Part shown: positions 1 to 9,748 of the stretch, in pieces
Layout of the letters: each line of letters begins with the position of its first letter
Numbering within the stretch: position 1 is the stretch's first letter
Assembly (NCBI GenBank): GCA_016647705.1
Contig: CM028327.1
Span: forward strand, 44,657,114 to 44,721,113
Direction: 5' to 3'
Source of the DNA: Eucommia ulmoides
Taxonomy: Eukaryota; Streptophyta; Magnoliopsida; Garryales; Eucommiaceae
Length of the DNA stretch: 64,000 bases
The notes under the pieces: generated by a model
What the model was told of the DNA's origin: nothing
The model's database searches: none
Seen by the model: only the letters and a program-made list of their open reading frames with translations
Made by a program: the position numbers and the translations under genes

Positions 1-200
1 GGTTTTTCTATTTATATCTCTCTCAGATAGCTTTATAATTCATCAATTGCATTAAAAAATTGTACACTAAAAAGAATCTTAATATATAAAGAAACAAACA
101 AACAGGGGCAAAATGCATCGTTCTCTACCTAAAAGCATCATTCAGATGTAACCTGAGATGGAAGAAGCACTTTTTGAGAAAGAGAGAGAGAGAGAGAGCG

Positions 201-2888
201 TGTCACAACCTATCCCGGACACCTGTCATCCCGAAACTGGTGTGATTACAACATGACATTACCTGAAATCCTAAAATAAATCAATCTAATGACAATATAC
301 GCCCACCGTATAATACAAATGTTTGTTATGGGGGACACACCCGTCCCAAATTCTATTTTCTAACTAAAAGTATTTATCCAAGAACCTTTCATAGGTTTGC
401 CTTTGACAGCTTCTCTCAAACGCCTATAGGACTCCATCACGTAGCTCTATTTAGTGCCAGTAGAGGATCAACTCCTAACTGTTGTACCTGCGAGTGTACT
501 GTCTTCTTAGTAAAATATTTTTAAAATATTAATACGTTCTAAATATTTCCACAATTTAGTATGGATCAAGTACAAGTATATAGGCAATGAAAATAAAGCG
601 ATATAGATAAGTTCCATCCAAATCTTTTTTCTAATATAAAATTATACCAATCATCATAATAAATAATATCAAATCAACCAATATACGTAAAACACCACAT
701 CCCAAGCACCAATCTCAAACACACACCTCCAACACACACACACTAGCCAGCCCTAGTGATCGTTTTAACCTCACAATCGGAAGTTTGCAATGGTACCGTA
801 CCATCCGTAGGATATGCCTTCCTACGAACACCCATCACTCCGCTGAAGCGGATAATCACTGCGCAGTATAAACGTCTAACATCACTCTGCCGAAGCAGAT
901 AAATATTACTCCGCCGTAGCGGATAACATCACTCCGCCGAAGCGGATAATCTCACTTTACCGAAACAGATAAATACTAGGACATCGTCAAATCAACTACA
1001 ATATCATCGAATCACAACTCAATAAATATCGTCAAATTACCAAGTCTATCTCTTTTCTTCTAAACCAACTTTAAAGTCCAAAAGCATATTTCTCACTTTT
1101 CTTTTTAGAGAAAACGTCTGATTCTTTCAAAACTACTTTTCGACCCTTTATTTTCCTTTTGAAAACCAGACATTTTTAGGAAAACAAATGTTTTCTATTT
1201 CTTTTTAAAAACACCACCTGATTTTATCAAATTCAACAAAAATTCATTTTTAGTTTCATTTTGGAAACCATCGAAATCTTCCAAAAATCCAGTTTACCAA
1301 CTCACCCAAATCCTACTTGATTCATATCATTTATAAATTCATACAATTTAAGTAACCACATATTTTCTCATATATATACATAGAAAATAGTTTGGTAAGA
1401 AGACAGTACACTCACCTCGATATCCGTTTTGCAAAACTGACACTGACTGCACTTTATCTGGATGCCAATGCCTGCGAACCTAATAGTGGCAGGGTCTAAA
1501 TTAATATCTTATCTAAAATATCCTAATCATGCAATGCAGACCCTATATTCCGAATCGTTACTAATTTTATGTACCACGTACTTAAAATTAATCAATCGTC
1601 ACGAAATTATTATGATTTTAAGATTTATAACACTAACTAAAATTTAATTTAACGAGAATTAATAATCGATTGAAGTTTCACCTGTTTCCGAAACGTTTGG
1701 CGACCACGAGATGGGTTTTGGATTTTCCTGAGGTGGTTTCTGCAATTTTTCTCTTTTTTTTTTTTTTTTTTTTTCTCTTTCCTCTTTTTTTTCTTTTTTC
1801 TTTCTTTTTTTTTCTTTCCTTTTCTGTTTTGCGTTACTGTTTTCTGTTTCCCCGACATGCTGCCGCCGACAAGGTCTCGCCGTCGATCACGCCTCGTCAT
1901 CCCACCAACCGTACACCCGCACCACCGGACAACCGAACCTACACACCACCACGTCTACCCCCCATGCACACCTACCATCCGCCCACACGACACCCACAGT
2001 AACACACACACACGCTACTTTCTCTCTCTAAACTCACCGCTGGCGAACCTCCGACGACCTCTAAAACACACACACATACGACAGACATACACATACGATG
2101 AAACACGGCATTACTGCCACTGACAACAGGGCAACGTCAAGCCCTTCCTCTCTCTCCGCTCCGGCGACGATCAAAACACGCACCACCACCCCCGATCGGA
2201 ATACACCCTCTCAGCAAAATGATCAACGAAATCCACCTGCACAGCCGACCAACTACCAGCGATGATCACCCGTCAACAGACTGCCCATACCGCCGAACCG
2301 AACTTTTCTCTCTCTCTACCCACTCCAGCGACTCACCTATGGCCGGAGCAATACAGCCACATGTTTGCGTCAATTGGACACACACACCTACACCCCGAAC
2401 ACACACACAGAGACCCACATCCTCTGCCGCCGATCACTCTCCGTCGACCGACGACGCCACCTCCGATCCTCTGCCTCTCCTCTCTGCTCTGTTTGATCTT
2501 CCTCTTTGCATTTCGTGTCAATTTTCATTGTGTTTCGTGACAATTGTATAGTGCTTACACCTATATATATGCATGAAGGAAGTGGCGTGAGTTTGATCCC
2601 TGCCTCGCCACGTCCCGTTTCTCCGATCGTGATGAAAGAATGATCTCAGCTCCTTACCTGTGTGTGTGTGTATATATGCATATATGATAATCTTTTTTTT
2701 CCTTAATTACCTTATTCATCCCTTAACTTCCTTTAAATTGTTAGTTAGACCCAAATTCAAATTTTTTAATATTTTGCAAATTCCAAATTGACCCCTAATA
2801 TTTTTAAATTTAATTTATAAATAACACCATTTATCCTGTTATTTCTAAATATGCTAAAATACATTTAAAAAAAAATCAAGATCTTACA
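201..2888 (-). mobile_element. Solo LTR, 2688 bp, with 5-bp target duplication
   Basis: On the minus strand the element starts TGTAAGATC and ends GGTTGTGACA, the TG...CA form of an LTR. It is flanked by the perfect 5-bp repeat GAGCG (196-200 and 2889-2893). No internal coding domain lies inside, so it is a solo LTR left by LTR-LTR recombination. It holds a T-rich tract (1747-1830), a CA-rich stretch (1920-2420) and short tandem units at 790-985. The many short frames in it are low-complexity translation. It resembles the solo LTR at 58336-60439 in opposite orientation. Confidence 0.82.
790..985. repeat. Short tandem units inside the solo LTR
   Basis: About six degenerate units of roughly 23-30 bp carry the core 'cactccgccgaagcgg' and 'ggataa' (for example near 838, 883, 906, 929 and 950). 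A comparable but longer-unit array lies in the related LTR at 59226-59625. Both have the 'ggcggata'-type core once orientation is allowed for. Confidence 0.7.
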
Positions 2889-3545
2889 GAGCGCATACCT
2901 CAGATGGAAGATCACATGATTCTGGAAATGGATGCAGCTGAAAGAGAAATGCGCAATAGAAATTGATTAAATGGTTTGTTAATCAAAACAAATAATCAAA
3001 ATCAATGACATATGATGAATATCGATTTCAATAGAAACAAAAATGTATGCATAGGATGAATAAGAGGGTAGTGTGAACATACACATAAGTTCAAGAACAC
3101 TTATATCACATTCCCCATATTTTTCCCTTTCAAAGATTGGAAATAAACTGAAACGTATGATTTTGACAAAACCAGTTTCTATTCTCAGAAAATTGAGAGA
3201 AAAATATTACGAATTACCTGTTTTTGTTCCCAAATTTGTGTGAATAGAAACAAATAGCAAAACAACCAACAGAACAGAATGGGATGGACTGCTATCTCAA
3301 ACTATAGACACCGACACTTTCAAGTGGACGTATATATGTAGTAGAGTTGTGAACATTTGTTTTGAGTTCTCAATACCTGAGAGCAACAACATCAACACAC
3401 ATACAAACATAAATCAACGGTCTTTGCTTCATTGCCTACTCAAGTAGTTATACCATGTGCCTAAAGGCATGAATGTAATTCGTTTGTATACAATTCTACA
3501 TTTGTATTGTAAATTTAACACTCACACAGTTAGTGTATACCAAAC

Positions 3546-4616
3546 CGATTTTTCTATTTATATAACTCTCAGATAGTTTTATAATTCATCAACTGTATTA
3601 AAAAATTGTACACTAAATTTTTTTTAATAAACAAACCGGGGCAAAATGCATCATTCTCTGCCTCAAAGCATCATTCAAATGTAACCTGAGATGGAAGAAC
3701 CGCTTTTAAGCGTACTTGAGATGGAAGATGGCGCGATTCTGGCAATAGATGCAGCTGAAAGAGAAATGCCCAACGAAAATTGATTAAAGGTTGATTAATC
3801 AAAATCAATGATATATGATGAATAAAGAAAAACACAGTTCAACTTGAGATATGATCAACCTCAATAGAAACAAAAATGCATGCATAGAATGAAGAAGAGG
3901 GTAATGTGAACATAAACATAAGTTCAAGAACAGTTATATCACATTTCCAACATTTTTCCCTTTAAAAAATTAAAAATAAACCCAAACGTATGATTTTGCA
4001 AAAACCAATTTCTGTTCTGGAAAAATTGAGAACAAAAATAGAAAATTATTATGAATTACCTGTTTTTGTTCCCAAATTTGCCCCCCACATAATCTACCAC
4101 CAAATAGCAAAACAACCAAAAGAACAGAACAGAACAGAATGGGATGGACTGCAAGGTTGTTGCCATTTCCATTAGAACTATATTTCATTCTAACAATCTC
4201 AAACTTGTTCCCAGGGAAGTTCTCTTCGCAAACTTTTTTTTTTGAGTTCGTAATGGATGAGCAGGAACTGAAATCAGGATCAATAATACTGAAATCAAAA
4301 TTAAAATACCACATCGAAATAAAGAGATGATGAACAGGGAAGAGAATTTACCAGTCTATAAAAATACCCAATAATTTTTGCGGTTAATTTCTCAAATTCT
4401 CCATAGTCACCACACCAAATTTCAGAATTCTCACGAACTCAAGGTCTGCGATTTCCATGGAAGATCTAGATCATCCATTGCAAAATCTGAACTGCTGGGG
4501 ATTGGAGAGAGAGAGAGAAGAGCATGCCTGAACGATAGGCTTCAGCAGGATGGAAAGAGCAACAGCGAGAGGGAGACGAGGCGGCTTCTAGGTGGGAAAA
4601 TTTCATCTTTTCGTAA
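3546..4616. repeat. Tandem duplication copy 2 and unresolved flank
   Basis: 3546 to about 4175 repeats copy 1 without the solo LTR. The rest, to 4616, is single-copy here. On the minus strand 3970-4314 stays open for 114 codons, and a GA-rich 5'-leader-like stretch follows near 4500-4600, which might be a broken gene end. No domain is recognised and no splice model was convincing, so no gene is called. Confidence 0.55.
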
Positions 4617-5095
4617 AAGCGCGCGTTTGGTAAGGATAATTTTTTTATTATTTTAAGAACAAAATCGTTTTGATAATGATTTCATCCTAAAATCAAGAAG
4701 AAAAAAAATTCGTTTTGGGAACTTTTTTTTTTTTATTTTGTTTTGGCTGGTGGGCGGCTGACGGTGGCCGACCGGCGGTCCTGGAGGTCTCGGAGGTGGC
4801 CAGACTGTGGCCGGCAGGCAGTTGTCAGACGGTGGCTGGCGGGCGACTGACGATGGGCGGCCGGTGGCCGACGACGGTGGTGGCCTCTTTAATTTTTGGG
4901 AATGAGATGAGAATTTTTAGAAACAACTTTTTTTTTTGTTTCTCAAACCTTAAGAAAAAATGGGCACAATTCTCATTTTAGAATATGATGGAAATAAAAA
5001 CAAAAAAATAGGAGTGGTTACCAAACGTTATGCTCAATAAAAATCTGGGAATGAGATAAGAATTTTTGGGATGGAAATGGTTACCAAACGGAAGC
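4617..5095. mobile_element. Tourist-like MITE (PIF/Harbinger type)
   Basis: The ends are inverted copies of 'cgtttggta(a/ag)': left 'gcgcgcgtttggtaagg', right 'ggttaccaaacggaagc'. Both flanks read TAA (4614-4616 and 5096-5098), the 3-bp target duplication of PIF/Harbinger elements. Internal blocks such as 'gtttctcaaaccttaagaaaaaa' shorten the match to the element at 25780-26488, and both have a GC-rich 'ggccggc' core (here 4745-4880). There is no transposase frame, so it is non-autonomous. Confidence 0.68.
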
Positions 5096-5997
5096 TAAGT
5101 TTGGGTATGTGTTGAAGCGACCATATTTTGTAGTTAACACATTTCATCATGAAACTTAAAATTTGGTTTTAATCTGATTCAATTAAAAAATCTATTAGGA
5201 TTATTAGGAAAATTAGACGGATTGGCATTTGTAAAGTGACATTTTCATCTTTTACGGACTAAAACTTTGTTTCTCCCTTTTTTATTTTTCATTTCCTACC
5301 ACATCCTTTCATTTCATCAGCTAAACACTCGATTTTGGAAAATAGCAAGACAAAATCTTCAAATCAAAATTTAGTTGTTGAAGACTTTTTAATTTTTTTT
5401 ATTTTTTTTTCCTATCTTGTCCCCCCCCCCTCCCCCCCCCCCCCCCCAACCCCCCAATCGCCTTTTTTTTTTCTTCATAAGAACAAAGTTGCACATGGGT
5501 TAGCCGATCAAAAATTCGATGTGTGAGTGGAAAATTATGGATTTTATCCCATATCGGATATAGAAGGAACTAGTAATCAAGTTATAAATGTGAGTAAATA
5601 TCACACTTCATGGACTAGCTTTTAGAGGTGAGATAGACCCAAGACCACGCTACATGTGGAATATGCTAGAAAAAATTATATTTTGAAAAATATTATTTTA
5701 TATCAATTTAATATTTTTGGTACTATTTTGTAAATTTATGGTATAAATAATAGTTGATAATTTTTTAAGTTGAATATTAATTTTAAATTGAAATTTAAAA
5801 AATTTGGAATTATTGTGTATGTTTTTAAAAATTTTAAGATATAATTAATATTTTCTTTATTTTAAAGGGAGACATAATGTAAATATATAAATAAATATAT
5901 GGCTCAAATGGTTTCCTTCGTTAAAACGGAAACCAAATGACCACATAATATATATAATTTATATCTATATATGTTACACACGTGGCTAAATGGATGT
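5096..5997. other. Gene-free stretch with poly-C tract
   Basis: No coding region is seen. The notable feature is a C homopolymer-like run at about 5421-5456, with only a T and two A's breaking it, next to T runs. At 5520-5640 there is an LTR-like phrase ('ttttatcccatatcggat', then 'gaactagtaatcaagttataaat') that is echoed near 20640-20760. The rest is AT-rich sequence without clear structure. Confidence 0.6.
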
Positions 5998-6007
5998 TAT
6001 TTATATA

Positions 6008-6649
6008 GAAAAAGTACGATTTAGACCCTCTAATTATTGATACATTTCTAAGTGGTCCCTCTAAGTTTAAACGTTTCATTTCAAACCCTCTACGTATCAT
6101 AACATTTTAAATTCGTCCCTCCGTTAGAGATTCCGTTAAAACTAACAGAATCTCAGGGGCAAAATGGTATTTTCACGCTTTTTAAATTTTTTAATCATTT
6201 TTAATTAAATTTTTTTTTCTCTCTCTCTCTTCCTCTCCTTCCTCTCTCTCTCCCGCCACCTCCCTCTCCCTCCTTCCCTCTCCCCGCCACCTCCCTCTCC
6301 CTCTTCATCCCCTTCCCCTCTCTCCCTCCCACCCCACCCCCTGTTGCAGGGGGTGGGGTGGGAGGGAGAGAGGGGAAGGGGAGGAAGAGGGAGGTGGAGG
6401 GAGAGAGAGAGGAAGGGGAGGAAGAGAGAGAGAAAAAAAATAAAAAAATAATTAAAAATGATTAAAAAATTTTAAAAACGTGAAAAGACTATTTTGCTCC
6501 TGAGATTCTGTTAGTTTTAACGAAATCTCTAACGGAGGGACAAATTTGAAACGTTATGATACGTAAAGGGTTTGAAATGAAACGTTTAAATTTAGAGGAA
6601 CCACTTAGAAATGTGTCAATAGTTAGAGAGTCTAAATCGTACTTTTCCC
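6008..6649. mobile_element. Fold-back (long-TIR) MITE with 10-bp target duplication
   Basis: The whole 642-bp element is one inverted repeat of about 310-bp arms closing on a short loop 'ctgttgcag' near 6341-6349. The termini are 'gaaaaagtacgattta' and its complement ending 'cgtacttttccc'. The same 10-bp word TATTTATATA stands on both sides (5998-6007 and 6650-6659). A 9-10 bp duplication suits Mutator-like transposition. The arms contain long CT/GA tracts (6218-6340 against 6350-6440). It has no coding capacity. Confidence 0.85.
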
Positions 6650-6659
6650 TATTTATATA

Positions 6660-8215
6660 ATAATAAGAAGAAGAAGGAGGAGGAGGTGGTGAATATGAGT
6701 GCTTTGAACACCAAGTTGCGGTTTGGTTTTCATTCTAATATATATTTACATAGGAATGCCTTTAAGACTAAGAGGGCCCGTTTGGTTTCATATTCGAATA
6801 TATATATATTAAGCAAAAAGAAAACATGTATCTAGGGGGAATTAGCTTCGGTTAATCCGAAAAGATATACGTTAAATAATTTTGGGGCGAGTAAAATGTT
6901 TAGGTTTTGATTTCGGCTTTGAATTTGAGGTAGAATTTTTAACTCTTTTAATATATGTATTTAATTTTCCTATTGTGTGATTCATGCTATTATTATTGTT
7001 GAATTTTAACTGTTAAATTTCATGAAATAATTATGATTATGTGAAAATCCTGTCAATGTGTGTTGTTTGTTATATTAATTAAATACACGTATTAGAGGAG
7101 TTGGAATTCTACCGAGTGTTAGCTTACACCCCTAAAGTTTTGATTGCAGGGCCGGTGAAAATGAGAACGGCCCCAGGAATCTCATTTGAATTTTTATTTA
7201 AAATTGTAATAGTTGGATTTACTAATCACCATTGTAGAATCGATTTGATAAATCGATAAACTATAAATTCGTTAATTATAATTATCGCCGTAATTGTATA
7301 TTGAATTACAAATTTAAACTTTAGTATTAAATTGACTAGAGTCAGGAATTTATTTTAATGTATTTGAAAATAATGTAGCGACAGAAATTTCAGCTGAATT
7401 TCTATTTAATTTGTAATAGTTGAATTTATTAGTTACCGGTGTAAAAAAAATTGAATCGATCAGTTTGACATTTGGAATTATTACCATCGTATGTAAAATT
7501 TCTTGGATTTACCAGTAATAAATTATTCGTTATTCAGTTATAATTATTTGATAAATATAATTAGTCGTCGAAGCGTTGAAAATTTATCGGGTTTTACAGA
7601 TTAGAATATCGGTCACACACACGAAGCAACGACCGGAACTATATTTGAAGTTTTATTTGTAAAAATTGTAGTGATTATTTATTGTTGTGATCGGTGAATT
7701 CAATAATTACAATTTTCGCTGTTGCATGGTAAATTAAAATATTTTCATAAGACGAATTATTAATTACGGGACGCCGTCGTATTATAAATTTACCAGATTT
7801 TATAGAATAAAAATTTGATCAATCGGATTTTGGTATAAATTCTCCAAAGGGAGAAATCGAGTGGTGACCCTGAAAAACCGGGTCGTTACAACATGTGCAT
7901 CTCCACTCGTTTTTTCTCACTCTCCATCCGTTTTACTTGTACGAAATAAGAATGAGAGAAACCAACATTCTATCTAAGTATGCCCCTACTCCACCTCAAT
8001 AGCATTAGTCTTTTTGTGAAAATAAATTGACCAATTTAGGATCGATTTCTTTGTTTGTCGATACAATGATCAAGTAAAATTTAAGGGTATTTATGTAATT
8101 TCAATAACCAAATAAAAAATTTCTTTAAAATGGACCAAATTTTGAATTTTCAAAGTCAAAGGACTTATGAAAACACTAGAAAGTAAAAACAAAAAGTTTT
8201 TTTTTTTAAAATTTT
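6660..8215. other. Gene-free stretch, probable LTR debris
   Basis: AT-rich sequence without coding frames. A segment ending 'aaaccgggtcgttaca' at 7874-7889 looks like the 3' end of an LTR of the 'TGTAA...TTACA' type seen elsewhere in the window. I could not find its matching start, so boundaries are not given. Short repeats of 'aaattgtaatagttg' occur near 7205 and 7415. Confidence 0.4.
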
Positions 8216-9540
8216 GGGTTAATTGTTTTCCCCCCTATACTTTTATCTTATTTCATTTTGCCCCTAATACTTTAAAAAATCTATGTTTTACCTTCTTCTA
8301 TTTATAACAAACTATACCAATTTTTTAAAGGGTTAATTAAACTTTACCCCTGTAATTTGATCGATTTACATTTATTCTCCTATAGTTTGAAAATCGTCAC
8401 TTACCCTCCCCGTGGTTAGATTTTCAAACCACTTACCCTCTGATATAGGGGATAAGTGTAATAAATATCTGACCACATGAGGTAAGTGGTGATTTTCAAA
8501 CTACAGGGATGTAAAATATAAATTAGCCAAATTAAAGGGGATAAAGTGCTATTAACCCTTTTTTAAAATTGCATTTTGCTCCCATCTACTCTGTTTATTT
8601 ATTACTTTATCCCTTCACTTTAAAAACTTACACTTTACCTACTTTTATTTTTAAACAAATAATTTTTTTTTTCCATTTACATTAACAAAATATATTTAAA
8701 AATAAATAAAATTGAAGTTTTCATCTAATTTTTGGATGAAATAAATAAAATTATATATCAGTTTTTTTTTATCATAAATATTTTTAAAAAATTAACAAAT
8801 TATACCAAATTTGAAATTATTATTTTTAATTTAGAGGAATACGTTAAAAACGTGTAAAATTAATTTTTTTTATCTAAGTTTTTGGTGAACAAAATTATCA
8901 TTAAAATTAAAATGGGTCACTACTTGCAAGTCCATATTAAAAAAATATTACTTATATATTTATTATTTAAGATAAACGCAAATACATATTATCTCACTAC
9001 ATCAATTGCAACATACTAAGTAGAGGGATGCAAATGCTATTGCCTAGTAACAATGTTAATAGCAACATAACGAATTGAAAAATACAAATATTGGTACACA
9101 ATAACAATGTCAACATTAACATAATGAATGAGGATGTAAATATTACTGTACTGCAAATAATTACCATATGCCAATTAAATTTTTCTCTAAATTTAAATGA
9201 CTACATGGATATAAAAACGAATTATTAACGGGCCTTGGAGCCCATGATAAAATACTATTTTGTAATTTTAATTTATTTTATATTTATTAAAAAAAAAAAA
9301 TAGACAAAGAGAGAATAAAAAAGTTAGAGAGAAAATATTATTTTTTTTGTTTTATTACCCTCACATATTAAATTTTAATTACAAAATAAATAAAAATTTA
9401 GTTATTTTATATATATTTTTAAAAAAAAAATGAATTTCTCTTTTTAGTCAAGAGTAAAGAGGGCAATTTGTAAATGTTTGAAGTATAAGGATTACATTGA
9501 TATAAATCAAAAGTATAAGGACTACAATGTAATTAACCCT
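8216..9540. mobile_element. Candidate TIR element, outer of a nest
   Basis: Left end 'gggttaattgttttcccccc' followed by 'tatacttttat'. Right end reads, on the minus strand, 'agggttaattac' followed by 'ccttatacttt'. The inverted ends share GGGTTAATT and a 'tatactttt' block. The interior is AT-rich and non-coding. No clean target duplication was identified, so limits are approximate. Confidence 0.45.
8330..8558. mobile_element. Small inverted-repeat MITE nested in the outer element
   Basis: The ends 'gggttaattaaactttacc' and the complement of 'ggataaagtgctattaaccc' form an imperfect inverted repeat. A second inverted pair lies inside: 'tgaaaatcgtcacttacc' near 8387 and 'ggtaagtggtgattttca' near 8480. 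At 229 bp and non-coding it fits a MITE or a hairpin-forming fragment. Confidence 0.6.
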
Positions 9541-9748
9541 ATTTTTTTTTTTTTTTTTTTAAAAAGAGAAAAACATCTCAATCCACTACTTGCGCAGTAC
9601 TGTCCCGTGCCAGCTCTGTTTCACTCTCTCTCTTTCCCACCGCCGAGTGCCGACCCATTTCCCCCTCTCTCTCTCTCTCTCTCTCTTCAATTCTTCATTC
9701 CTGCGGAAATTCCGATTAATCACTGCAGAAAAACTCTCTGCACGCACA

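Larger units (their letters stand above)
1..3545. repeat. Tandem duplication, copy 1 (split by solo LTR)
   Basis: Bases 1-200 plus 2889-3545 match 3546 to about 4175 in the same order. Shared landmarks are the opening 'tttttctatttatat', the phrase 'ggggcaaaatgcat', 'gatgcagctgaaagagaaat', 'acctgtttttgttcccaaat' and 'gaatgggatggactgc'. Copy 1 probably starts left of the window. It is interrupted at 201-2888 by a solo LTR. I see no open frame that both copies preserve, so this is probably intergenic or intron/UTR-derived sequence. Confidence 0.8.

Noticed and set aside
1670..2551. Several 80-110 codon frames
   Set aside because: They are translations of T-rich, CA-rich and CT-rich tracts in the solo LTR; no domain and many overlaps.
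4378..4656. 92-codon frame with a GA-rich middle
   Set aside because: It runs into the MITE at 4617 and shows no domain; purine-rich leader-like sequence explains the openness.
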